Of a stretch of 18,360 nucleotides of DNA, positions 7,910-15,204 are shown one piece after another. This DNA comes from Veillonellaceae bacterium UBA5809 (GTDB lineage Bacteria; Bacillota; Negativicutes; Veillonellales; Dialisteraceae). The first letter of the stretch is position 1. Each line of letters starts with the position of its first letter. The stretch covers positions 1 through 18,360 of the forward strand of contig DIDD01000131.1 in the NCBI GenBank assembly GCA_002417965.1. The letters are read 5' to 3'. Under the pieces are notes generated by a model, which saw only the letters and a program-made list of their open reading frames with translations, was not told the DNA's origin and did no database searches. The position numbers were made by a program, and so were the translations under genes.

Positions 7910-8524
7910 TTATATTTTATGAATGACACGGATCATGGGGCCGGTTATGAGCGCAGCAGCCAGTGTCCCCTCACGGATGCCTTCCAGACGGCCCAAGCCA
8001 AACCAGGACAGAGAAAGGGCGGCCAGAACCAGACAACAGTCAAAACCGATTTTTACCCGGTCGAACAAAATACCTGTATACATACTGATAGCCTGCACAA
8101 GTCCTTCGCCCGGAGTCATGGACAAGGACGCTCTTAATTCTCCGTCAATGCCCAAAGAAAGAAGGAAACATCCAAAAAACAGAAGTGCCGCCCGGGAGCT
8201 GTAACACTGCGGCTGGATTCCCCGTATCAGGTACATGCCCAGATCAATAAAAAAACTAAATACGGCGGCTACCAGAAGCTGGGAAAATAGTTCTGGATAC
8301 CACGGACGTTTCATAATCAGCCATTCGGCGGCAACAAAAAGGACATTGATCAGCCATGTCCATTCACCGAATGTACCCGGCAGCAAAAGGCTGAGAACGT
8401 AAGGGACTCCGGAAATTTGAGAGGTGCCCAGTCCGGCCTGGGTAATCAGAGCAATACCGAAGGACATAAGGACAAGAGCCAGGCAAAGAATGGAGCACCG
8501 GGCTTTGAAAGAATATATTTTCAT
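7910..8524 (-). CDS. YczE/YyaS/YitT-type integral membrane protein
   Basis: A 204-residue hydrophobic protein with about five or six membrane helices. The N-terminal pattern SFGIALITQAGLGTSQISGVPYVLS and the C-terminal REGTLAAALITGPMIR are typical of the YczE-like family, whose function is not defined. The start codon (8522-8524) is preceded on the minus strand by GAGG seven bases away. A promoter with TTGACA (8592-8587), 17-base spacing and CAAAAT (8569-8564) lies upstream, so it is probably transcribed alone, ending at the shared terminator with the feo operon. Family call firm, role unknown. Confidence 0.8.
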   Translation of the reverse strand: MKIYSFKARCSILCLALVLMSFGIALITQAGLGTSQISGVPYVLSLLLPGTFGEWTWLINVLFVAAEWLIMKRPWYPELFSQLLVAAVFSFFIDLGMYLIRGIQPQCYSSRAALLFFGCFLLSLGIDGELRASLSMTPGEGLVQAISMYTGILFDRVKIGFDCCLVLAALSLSWFGLGRLEGIREGTLAAALITGPMIRVIHKI

Positions 8525-8563
8525 AATTCAGCCTCTTTTTTGCATATTGTTTTTCACATAACT

Positions 8564-8592
8564 ATTTTGAACAATGATAGGATATTTGTCAA
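8564..8592 (-). promoter_or_regulatory. Promoter of the YczE-like gene
   Basis: On the minus strand a perfect TTGACA (8592-8587) is followed after 17 bases by CAAAAT (8569-8564), about 40 bases before the start codon. An ATTGTT/AACAAT inverted repeat (8545-8550, 8570-8575) overlaps the -10 and might be an operator; that part is speculative. Confidence 0.5.
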
Positions 8593-8619
8593 TATCTGCA
8601 GCATGCAGGATTAAAGCCC

Positions 8620-8663
8620 AAAAAAATACAGGGAATGTGTTGACAATATCAACATGTTCCCTG
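8620..8663 (-). terminator. Terminator after the TauE/SafE gene
   Basis: A 15-bp stem pairs 8629-8643 with 8649-8663 (two G-U wobbles, five-base loop). On the minus strand it is followed by a T-rich run (complement of the A run at 8620-8628). It lies 33 bases beyond the stop codon of the permease gene that ends at 8696. Confidence 0.85.
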
Positions 8664-8695
8664 CATTAGGATAAAAGAAAAGCGGTGAATCCTGT

Positions 8696-9433
8696 TTAAA
8701 GGAGGATACTGCTTCCCGCGGCCAAAAGAAGGACGTAAGTTACCCGGCGGAAAGCGGTCTGATTAATTCTGCGGTGGATTTTATTGCCTGTCCACAGAGC
8801 CAGGGCCAGCGGGATCAGGCCCAGGGCCGTCATTTTGAAAAACTGGGCAGTATAGATTCCCTTTTGAAAATCTGCTCCAATCAGAAGAAGGTTGACGATG
8901 CACCATACAGAGGCTACATTGGCGCGGAATAAGTATTTGTCTTTAAATTTGGCGGCCAGATAAATAACGAGGAGGGCCCCGCCGGATACGAACATTCCAT
9001 GGATAATACCGGCGCCGAAGAGGACCAGGGTGTAGATCCATTCGGGCAGCGGCCTGTCCTGCGGTTTCAGAAAAAGATTTTTCAAAGCGACGCAGACGAT
9101 GATCAGGCCGTAAAAGGGCACCAGAAATGAGGCATCGATATGGCGGTACAGAAAAATTCCCAGCATCATTCCTGCGAGCATGTAAAGCACAATATGGCGG
9201 ACTTGTTTCCATTGTGTATACTGACGGTTCTGCCAGGCGATCAGAAGACAGATCAGCCAGCTCAGAATATTGATGACACCCTTGGCGGTATCAGGACCGT
9301 AGAGGAGAATCAGCGGGGGAATGGATAACATCACACCGGCAAATCCGGTCAGGGCCTGCACTACGTTGGAATAGAATACAATCAGCATATATAGGGCTAG
9401 TTTCAGAAAATCAGGCATCATTGGGTCTGACAT
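8696..9433 (-). CDS. TauE/SafE-family sulfite/organosulfonate exporter-like permease
   Basis: A 245-residue membrane protein with roughly eight helices. It shows the TauE/SafE hallmarks: an N-terminal FYSNVVQALTGFAGVMLSIPPLILL and, in the second repeat, GIIHGMFVSGGALLVIYLA. Members move sulfur-containing or carboxylate anions across the membrane, but the substrate here cannot be named. GAGGTG on the minus strand lies five bases before the ATG at 9431-9433. A promoter with TTGTAT (9491-9486), 16-base spacing and TATACT (9469-9464) precedes it, and its own terminator follows, so it looks like a single-gene unit. Confidence 0.82.
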   Translation of the reverse strand: MSDPMMPDFLKLALYMLIVFYSNVVQALTGFAGVMLSIPPLILLYGPDTAKGVINILSWLICLLIAWQNRQYTQWKQVRHIVLYMLAGMMLGIFLYRHIDASFLVPFYGLIIVCVALKNLFLKPQDRPLPEWIYTLVLFGAGIIHGMFVSGGALLVIYLAAKFKDKYLFRANVASVWCIVNLLLIGADFQKGIYTAQFFKMTALGLIPLALALWTGNKIHRRINQTAFRRVTYVLLLAAGSSILL

Positions 9434-9463
9434 GGCATCACCTCATAATCAAAGTATGCTTTT

Positions 9464-9491
9464 AGTATATCCCGGTTTTTTTTATATACAA
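9464..9491 (-). promoter_or_regulatory. Promoter of the TauE/SafE-like gene
   Basis: Minus-strand TTGTAT and TATACT are 16 bases apart, with an A-rich spacer. The predicted start lies about 25 bases before the start codon, which fits the short leader and its GAGGTG ribosome site. Confidence 0.45.
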
Positions 9492-9566
9492 CTCTATACA
9501 AAGATCGTCATGGAAAGGCTTTATGATATTCATATTTCATGATAGATCTATTCCCGCATAACGGAA

Positions 9567-10754
9567 TCAGGAGCGGAATGAAATTCGGCTGAGCCGGATA
9601 CGTTCGGGTCTCATCAGCCAATAACAGAGAAGTGTTCCGGTGCAGATCAGGAGCACACCGGGGAAAGCGGTATAGGCGATTCCTGTATGTTCTACAGTCA
9701 GACTTCCCAGCGCGGTTCCCAGTGCAATACCGGCATTAAATGCGGTGGGATTGGATGCGCCGGCCATAATGCCTGTACCGGGATAGGAGACGGAAGAAAT
9801 GCGGAGGATATGAATCTGCACACTGGCATTGAGCATATAGAGAAAAACACCCAGAAGCAAAATTATAAAAACTCCGGCGGCGGGATAATTAAGAGAAAAA
9901 GGAAGGACTGCAAGAATCAGAGCATTAACACCGAGAACCGGCGCGAGTGTCAGCATTCCCCCGGCAGCGGCCACACGTCCGCTGAGAAGATTGGAAAGAA
10001 TAGTGGCACATCCAAACAGGAAGAGGACCGCGCTTGTCCATGATCCCGGCAGATGAAGTCCCTGTTCCAAAAGAGGAGTGAGATAGGCATACCAGCAATA
10101 GTTACCGGCTGCTGTGAAAAAAATTACGCCCATGGTCATCATGACTCTCCGGTCGGTCAGCAGACGCAGCTGTTCATCGAAGGAGGTATGGCTGTTTCTT
10201 GTTTTTTCCGTACGGGGAAGAGCATGAAGCATAAAGAAAAGATCGGCTGCGGACAGCAGGGCGATAGCCAAAAAGATCCAGCGCCAGGAAATGATCTGTG
10301 CAGCCAGTGTTCCCAGCGGGACGCCGATAACAGCGGCTATGGAGAATCCTGCGAAAATCCATGAAACGACAGAGGGAAGATACCGGCGGGGAGCAATATC
10401 AGGAGCAAACGTCATGGATACGGAAATCAGCGCGCCTGAGATGACAGCCAGAAAAACACGGAGTATCAGCAGGAGCGTGTAATTGCTGATCCATATGGTT
10501 ATACCGTTTGCTGCAATAAAGAGAAGAGTCATCCATATCATAAAACGATAACGGATAAAACGGCTGGCGAAGACAGAAATAAGAGGTGTCCCCAAGGCAT
10601 AGGCCATGGCAAAGTAGGAAATCAGCATCCCGGCCTGCGGCAGAGATACGGAAAGATCTTCCGATAGATCAGGGAGAATTCCAATCATAATAAATTCACA
10701 GGTGCCCAGCATAAAACTCAAAAAAATTAAACAGACAACGGACTGATTCCACAT
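9567..10754 (-). CDS. MFS transporter, DHA1/AraJ-like efflux type
   Basis: A 395-residue protein with the twelve-helix pattern of the major facilitator superfamily. The opening FLSFMLGTCEFIMIGILPDLSEDL followed by LPQAGMLISYFAMAYALGTP is the N-terminal signature of the AraJ/YdhP-like drug and sugar efflux branch; the A-loop basic motif appears as ASRFIRYRFMIW. The substrate is unknown. AAGGAGC lies eight bases upstream of the ATG (10752-10754). It is divergent from the two-component system that starts at 11027, sharing a 272-base intergenic region, so the regulator may control it; this is inference from position only. Confidence 0.85.
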   Translation of the reverse strand: MWNQSVVCLIFLSFMLGTCEFIMIGILPDLSEDLSVSLPQAGMLISYFAMAYALGTPLISVFASRFIRYRFMIWMTLLFIAANGITIWISNYTLLLILRVFLAVISGALISVSMTFAPDIAPRRYLPSVVSWIFAGFSIAAVIGVPLGTLAAQIISWRWIFLAIALLSAADLFFMLHALPRTEKTRNSHTSFDEQLRLLTDRRVMMTMGVIFFTAAGNYCWYAYLTPLLEQGLHLPGSWTSAVLFLFGCATILSNLLSGRVAAAGGMLTLAPVLGVNALILAVLPFSLNYPAAGVFIILLLGVFLYMLNASVQIHILRISSVSYPGTGIMAGASNPTAFNAGIALGTALGSLTVEHTGIAYTAFPGVLLICTGTLLCYWLMRPERIRLSRISFRS

Positions 10755-10967
10755 GTAAAAGCTCCTTTTTTATATAGCGTCATATATCAGTATACGCCGG
10801 ACAGGCAAGGAAATCAGAAATGAATATCTGTAAAGCGGAATGGCATTATGCCAGATTCTTTATTTTGCGGTGAAAACATGAGATGGAAGGCCGGATATTG
10901 AGTCCTGCTGTTTCCATATATGATAATATATAGGCATGGGACAGAGTCCGTTTTAACAGGTTTGGAG

Positions 10968-11004
10968 TTCACAAGATTTTCATGATTGGATGATAGTATA
11001 TAAT
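10968..11004 (+). promoter_or_regulatory. Promoter of the two-component operon with a possible regulator box
   Basis: A perfect TATAAT lies at 10999-11004, 22 bases before the regulator start codon. No good -35 hexamer is present. Instead two seven-base repeats, TTCACAA (10968-10974) and TTCATGA (10979-10985), spaced 11 bases apart, cover the -35 zone. That is the repeat geometry used by OmpR/PhoB-type regulators that activate weak promoters. The rest of the 10755-11026 gap holds an AT-rich palindrome-like patch near 10915-10934 and no gene. Confidence 0.4.
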
Positions 11005-11026
11005 CAGAAAAGAAAGGAGGATTTTC

Positions 11027-11722
11027 ATGCCTTATTCGGTTTTGATTGTTGATGATGATGTTAAAATCACAAAGCTTCTAAAAATGTATTTTGATAAAGA
11101 GAATTTTTTAACTTATATAGCCCATGACGGTTATGGAGCGCTTCAGCAAACGGGAGAAAAGCATCCGGATATTGTGATTCTGGATTTAATGCTTCCGGGG
11201 CTGGATGGATGTGAAGTATGCCGCCGTATACGCCGGGAAGACGGTGATACGGCGGTGCTTATGCTGACGGCAAGAGACGAAGAGGCAGACCGTCTGGAAG
11301 GACTCGAAATCGGCGCAGATGATTATGTGACAAAGCCTTTCAGTCCCCGCGAAGTTGTTGCGCGTGCAAAAGCCATTCTGCGCCGGACACAGAAGGACAG
11401 ACCGGAAGGACATATTCTGCGTGCAGGGCCTTTTCTGATTGACGGGGACAGGCATGTGGTGACGTGCGGTGACCGGGTCATTGATCTGACGCCTACGGAA
11501 TTCCGTCTTTTGGAAGTGATGGCATCCCAGCAGGGACGCACATTTACCCGGCTCCAGCTGGTGGATCTCGTGCAGGGATATGCCTTTGAAGGATATGAGA
11601 GGACTATGGATGCCCATATTAAAAATGTAAGGCGAAAGATTGAGGCGGATCCTAAAAAACCAGCTTATATACAAACTGTTTACGGGATTGGTTATAAATT
11701 CTCGGAGGATGGCCATGATTAG
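11027..11722 (+). CDS. OmpR/PhoB-family response regulator
   Basis: A 231-residue DNA-binding response regulator. The receiver domain (about 1-120) has the acidic pair D10/D11, the phosphorylation site D53 in LDLMLPGLDG, T81 and K103 in VTKPFSP. The C-terminal winged-helix domain contains LTPTEFRLLEVMAS and the usual end YIQTVYGIGYKF. The start follows AAAGGAGG by seven bases. Its final eight bases overlap the start of the partner kinase, as expected for a co-translated pair. The signal sensed is not known; the kinase carries a Met/His-rich loop that hints at a metal. Confidence 0.95.
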   Translation: MPYSVLIVDDDVKITKLLKMYFDKENFLTYIAHDGYGALQQTGEKHPDIVILDLMLPGLDGCEVCRRIRREDGDTAVLMLTARDEEADRLEGLEIGADDYVTKPFSPREVVARAKAILRRTQKDRPEGHILRAGPFLIDGDRHVVTCGDRVIDLTPTEFRLLEVMASQQGRTFTRLQLVDLVQGYAFEGYERTMDAHIKNVRRKIEADPKKPAYIQTVYGIGYKFSEDGHD

Positions 11723-12860
11723 TCTTGCATACCGGATTGCAGGCCTGATTTTTCTGCTCATTGCCGTTACGGTATCGGTTATGATTTACCTGATGAACCA
11801 GCAGATGGCCGGATTGTTCGGAAATTATCTGGTTAAACTGTACGGACATCTGGGCATGGCCGGCATGCATGGCATGCACGGCAGCATGATGGGTCAGTCG
11901 GAGCTTGATTTTCTTGAGTCGGTGCATCAGTCCCTTATCTGGGTGGGCGGAGGAATTATGGCTGTAGGCCTGGGGGCCAGTTTTTTGCTGGCCCGAAGCA
12001 TTACGATCCCTCTCCGGAAGCTGAACGCAGCCGCACGGGAGATTGAAAAGGGACATTTTGATCAGCGGGTTGATGTGCATACCAATGATGAAGTGGAAGA
12101 ACTGGCGCATGCCTTTAACCGCATGAGTGAAACGCTGGAAACGAATCACCGCCTGAGGAAGCAGTTTCTGGCAGATGTGGCTCATGAACTGCGTACACCG
12201 CTGACTATCATTCAGGGAAATCTGGAAGGAATGATGGAGGGGGTTATTGAGCCTGACCGGGAGCAGCTGGAGTCACTGCATGAAGAAACACTGCATCTCA
12301 ATCATTTAATTCATGACCTGAGAGATCTGTCATTGGCGGAGGCGGGACAGCTCCGTTTGGAAAAGCAGCCGGTGCATATTTATGATATTTTGGTAAAAGC
12401 TGCAGGCGGTATTCAGCCCCTGGCTGAAGCAAAAGGGGTGACGGTTGCCTGCCGGGGGACGGATACCGGAGTGGTTCTGGCTGATGAAAACAGAATCAGC
12501 CAGGTGATTCATAACCTGCTGACCAACGCTGTACGCTATACGCCGCCGGGCGGTTTTGTGACGGTGGAATCAGGATATGCAGACCGCCCGGGGCTTATCT
12601 TCTTTTCTGTCCAAGATACAGGAGTAGGTATTTCGGAAGGTGATCTTCCCCATGTATTTGACCATTTTTACAGAGCTGATAAATCAAGAGACCGGAAGAG
12701 CGGAGGAACAGGCATCGGACTGGCCATTGTCAAACAGCTGGCGGAGCTGCACGGAGGTTATGTCAAGGCTGAAAGTCATGTAGGAAAAGGCAGCGTTTTT
12801 ACGGTCTTTCTCCCCTGCGGAAAAGAAAACGCCGCAATCAAGAAGCAGGAAAAACAGTAA
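11715..12860 (+). CDS. Sensor histidine kinase with Met/His-rich extracytoplasmic loop
   Basis: I choose ATG 11715 (382 residues), six bases after GGAGG at 11704-11708 and overlapping the regulator stop codon by eight bases; ATG 11709 is also possible. Domains: TM1 about 8-27, an external loop about 28-73, TM2 about 74-93, HAMP about 94-145, HisKA with the H box ADVAHELRTP (His157), then an HATPase domain with N box NLLTNAVRYTPPGG, DTGVGIS and GGTGIGLAIVKQL. The external loop holds YGHLGMAGMHGMHGSMMG at residues 43-60, with five Met and three His in fifteen residues, as in Cu/Ag-binding segments. The kinase should phosphorylate the upstream regulator. It is followed 69 bases later by the reductase gene with no terminator between. 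Confidence 0.93.
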   Translation: MISLAYRIAGLIFLLIAVTVSVMIYLMNQQMAGLFGNYLVKLYGHLGMAGMHGMHGSMMGQSELDFLESVHQSLIWVGGGIMAVGLGASFLLARSITIPLRKLNAAAREIEKGHFDQRVDVHTNDEVEELAHAFNRMSETLETNHRLRKQFLADVAHELRTPLTIIQGNLEGMMEGVIEPDREQLESLHEETLHLNHLIHDLRDLSLAEAGQLRLEKQPVHIYDILVKAAGGIQPLAEAKGVTVACRGTDTGVVLADENRISQVIHNLLTNAVRYTPPGGFVTVESGYADRPGLIFFSVQDTGVGISEGDLPHVFDHFYRADKSRDRKSGGTGIGLAIVKQLAELHGGYVKAESHVGKGSVFTVFLPCGKENAAIKKQEKQ

Positions 12861-12929
12861 ATGGCGGCAGGCGGAAAAATATCTATGGCAGGGAAATGAA
12901 ATCTGAAATACAGAACGAAAGGGAAAAAT

Positions 12930-13436
12930 ATGAATATTACGGTACCTAAGGGTCTGAAGAAGGATGAAATGTATGGATATATCAAGAAGGAACTGTCCAA
13001 GGCGGCCGGAGAGGGCGGCGATGACTGTGCTTTTTTGGCGAATTCCTCAGCTATACTGAATTTATTTTTACAGGATATTAACTGGTGCGGATTTTATCTG
13101 TGGAAAAAAGGACGTCTCGTTCTCGGACCGTTTCAGGGAAAGCCGGCGCAGACGGAAATTGATGCCGGACAGGGGGTATGCGGGACGGCGGCTGTTACGG
13201 GTGCGGTTCAGCGGGTTGATGATGTGCATGCCTGTACTAATCATATTGCGTGCGACCTGGCTTCACGGTCGGAAATTGTTATTCCTTTGAAAAAAGGAGA
13301 CATATTTCTCGGGGTTCTGGATATAGACAGTCCCATAAAATCCCGGTTTGATGAAATGGATGAAAGAGGATTGACAGAAGCAGGGGTTCTGATTACTGGA
13401 TATTTACTGGCAGAAAAGACGTTTTTTCAGGATTGA
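12930..13436 (+). CDS. msrC: Free methionine-(R)-sulfoxide reductase (GAF domain)
   Basis: A 168-residue single GAF-domain protein of the fRMsr family, which reduces free Met-R-sulfoxide in the cytosol. Landmarks are INWCGFYLW at 50-58, LGPFQGKPA at 65-73, GVCGTAA at 82-88, HIACDLASRSEIVIPL at 105-120 and GVLDIDSP with RFDEMDE. C84 and C108 correspond to E. coli C94 and catalytic C118. The position matching E. coli C84, usually the resolving cysteine in GKPAC, is glutamine here (Q74), whereas an extra cysteine appears at C102, six residues before the catalytic one. The start follows AAAGGGA; it sits 69 bases after the kinase gene and 22 bases before the alkyltransferase gene, so is probably in one operon with them. 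Confidence 0.9.
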   Translation: MNITVPKGLKKDEMYGYIKKELSKAAGEGGDDCAFLANSSAILNLFLQDINWCGFYLWKKGRLVLGPFQGKPAQTEIDAGQGVCGTAAVTGAVQRVDDVHACTNHIACDLASRSEIVIPLKKGDIFLGVLDIDSPIKSRFDEMDERGLTEAGVLITGYLLAEKTFFQD

Positions 13437-13458
13437 CGGACAAAAATGGAGAATGTTT

Positions 13459-13971
13459 ATGAAATATTATCTGGAGCAGTCTTCCCCATTGGGAAATCTT
13501 ACACTGTGCAGTGACGGAGAAAATATTACGGAATTGGAAATCGGCAGATTGAAACGTGATGGCATTTCCGGAATATATGGAACAGAAGCTGAAAAAATTC
13601 CCGTTTTGCACAAAGCGGCAAAATGGCTTCGTATTTATTTCCAGGGAGGAGAACCGGCATTTTCAATACCCTGCAGGCCGGAGGGGACAGCTTTTCAAAA
13701 ACGTGTATGGAAGCAAATAAGCCGGGTTCCATATGGACAAATGATTACGTATGGGAGTATTGCTGAAAGACTGAATAAAGAAGACCGGGAACACCGTACT
13801 TCACCCCGTGCAGTGGGACAGGCAGTGGGACGAAATCCGATACCGATTTTCATCCCTTGTCACCGTATTATCGGGGCCGGAGGACGGCTTACCGGATATT
13901 CGGGCGGAATTGACAAAAAAATCAAGCTGCTTGCAGTGGAAGGAATTCCTGCAGAAAAAATGCATTTATAA
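13459..13971 (+). CDS. ogt: Methylated-DNA--protein-cysteine methyltransferase
   Basis: This 170-residue suicide repair protein takes alkyl groups from O6-alkylguanine (and O4-alkylthymine) onto its own cysteine. The active site IPCHRIIG gives Cys134-His135-Arg136, preceded by a recognition helix region with GQAVGRNPIPIF and followed by GGRLTGYSGGIDKK. The N-terminal ribonuclease-like domain is about 1-75. The ATG at 13459 is preferred over 13453, because GGAG at 13448-13451 is too close to the latter. It is 22 bases downstream of the reductase gene and 94 bases upstream of the DUF1848 gene. Confidence 0.92.
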   Translation: MKYYLEQSSPLGNLTLCSDGENITELEIGRLKRDGISGIYGTEAEKIPVLHKAAKWLRIYFQGGEPAFSIPCRPEGTAFQKRVWKQISRVPYGQMITYGSIAERLNKEDREHRTSPRAVGQAVGRNPIPIFIPCHRIIGAGGRLTGYSGGIDKKIKLLAVEGIPAEKMHL

Positions 13972-14000
13972 AACTGTGCGGATATTGAGAACAGAAAGGC

Positions 14001-14037
14001 CTGCCGGCATAGGAAAATGACAGGATATGCCCGGCAG
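14001..14037 (+). repeat. Stem-loop ahead of the DUF1848 gene
   Basis: CTGCCGGCAT (14001-14010) can pair with ATGCCCGGCAG (14027-14037) with one bulged C and a 16-base loop. It lies 29 bases before the predicted start codon and is not followed by T, so it is not a clear terminator. It may separate or tune expression of the last gene in the operon. Confidence 0.35.
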
Positions 14038-14065
14038 CGGGGATTGGAGAAAGGCGGTTTGCAGA

Positions 14066-15031
14066 ATGATTGTCAGTGCCAGCAGGAGAACGGATATACC
14101 TGCGTTTTACGGTCCATGGTTTATGAACCGGATCAGGGAGGGATTTGCGCTGATCCCCAATCCCCATAATCCGCTGCACTTCAGCCGTGTCCGTCTTGAC
14201 TCCCAGGCGGCCGAATGTATTGTTTTCTGGAGCAAAAATCCAGAGCCTTTTCTTCCCTGTCTTCCTGAAATAGAGAAAAGAGGCATTCCTTTTTATTTTG
14301 AATTTACGATCACTCCTTACGGCGGCGTGTGGGAGGGAAATGTACCTGAAAAAAGAGAAATGGTGTCAGTATTCCGCCGGTTATCATCAGTTGTCGGACG
14401 GGAAAGAGTGATATGGAGGTATGACCCAGTCATTGTAACAGAAGACATGCCGGTGGCATATCATATGCAGGCCTTTGAAGAGCTGGCAGAACAGATGGAA
14501 GGATATACGGACCGCTGCCTGTTTAGTTTTCTGGATATGTATCCGCATATCCAGTCAGTGATGAAATCAATGGGAGTCCTTGTTCCGAATGATACTGATA
14601 AAAGAACCGCTGCAGCGGGATTTGCCGTTTCTGCAGAACGTCATCATATCAAACTGGGGGCATGCTGTGAACCGTGTCTGCAGGGCATTGCAGGCTGTAT
14701 GGATGCAGCCTGCATAGATCCGGAAGATGTCGGAAAAGTATGCGGATTCCCGGTCCGTTACCGCAAGGATCCGGGACAGCGTGATTTATGCCGCTGTATG
14801 GTCAGCGTTGATATAGGGACCTATGATTCCTGTCGGCACGGATGTCTTTATTGTTATGCCAGCCGAAGAACTCATCAGGAGAAAATGCCGGTATTTTTCC
14901 ACAACCCTGTTTCTCCTGTGCTTTGCGGCGGTCTCCCGCCCCATGCGGTTATTACAGACAGACCCATGCCGTCTGCAGCGGACCGGGAAATCAGTTTATT
15001 TTCCTGTCCGGGTCATGACTGCTGCAAGTAA
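14066..15031 (+). CDS. DUF1848 family protein with C-terminal CxxxCxxC motif
   Basis: A 321-residue cytosolic protein recognised as DUF1848 by the opening IVSASRRTDIPAFYG, the NPLHFSRVRLD and FWSKNPEP segments, FTITPYGG, and IWRYDPVIVT. The C-terminal third is cysteine-rich (C200, C201, C204, C211, C216 and others) and contains C256-x3-C260-x2-C263 in CRHGCLYCYA, which has the spacing of a radical-SAM iron-sulfur motif but lies near the C-terminus rather than the N-terminus. ATG 14066 was chosen over the in-frame ATG 14027 because the conserved N-terminus begins there and AAAGGCGG (14050-14057) precedes it, with eight bases between. Molecular function is unknown. It may belong with the alkyltransferase upstream as a repair-related gene; that is inference. 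Confidence 0.85.
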   Translation: MIVSASRRTDIPAFYGPWFMNRIREGFALIPNPHNPLHFSRVRLDSQAAECIVFWSKNPEPFLPCLPEIEKRGIPFYFEFTITPYGGVWEGNVPEKREMVSVFRRLSSVVGRERVIWRYDPVIVTEDMPVAYHMQAFEELAEQMEGYTDRCLFSFLDMYPHIQSVMKSMGVLVPNDTDKRTAAAGFAVSAERHHIKLGACCEPCLQGIAGCMDAACIDPEDVGKVCGFPVRYRKDPGQRDLCRCMVSVDIGTYDSCRHGCLYCYASRRTHQEKMPVFFHNPVSPVLCGGLPPHAVITDRPMPSAADREISLFSCPGHDCCK

Positions 15032-15089
15032 GAAACTGATGCTGCGGATGATTGATGTAAAACTGCGGAGAATACAGTGTGTTTTATTA

Positions 15090-15143
15090 AAAAGATGCCC
15101 TCTTGGGACGGATCTGCAGATCCGTCCCAAGAGGGCATCTTTT
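15090..15143. terminator. 54-bp perfect palindrome acting as bidirectional terminator
   Basis: The two 27-base arms are exact reverse complements, with the centre in CTGCAG (axis between 15116 and 15117). Outer A/T tracts give a T tail on either strand. It sits between the convergent DUF1848 gene (stop at 15031) and the GNAT gene (stop at 15205), where a shared terminator is expected. Confidence 0.85.
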
Positions 15144-15204
15144 ATATGAAGGATATTCAATGAACCGGGAAGCTTTTTTATTGAAGGTCTTTATCAGAAG
15201 GATA

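Noticed and set aside
9434..9566. Possible terminator after the MFS gene (ATTCC/GGAAT at about 9550-9567).
   Set aside because: Only five pairs and no T run; read-through into the TauE/SafE gene cannot be excluded.
9687..10482. Several plus-strand frames opposite the MFS gene.
   Set aside because: Compositionally odd products with no motifs, covered entirely by a well-supported minus-strand gene.
11640..11714. Earlier start for the histidine kinase inside the regulator gene.
   Set aside because: It adds 25 polar residues before the first membrane helix and has no ribosome site, whereas GGAGG precedes ATG 11715.
11843..11895. GGCATG repeats as a short tandem DNA repeat or CRISPR-like element.
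   Set aside because: They are in-frame codons for the Met/His loop of the kinase, with no spacer structure.
14823..15149. Plus-strand frame of 108 codons across the end of the DUF1848 gene and the palindrome.
   Set aside because: Out of frame with the DUF1848 gene, no ribosome site, and runs through a terminator.
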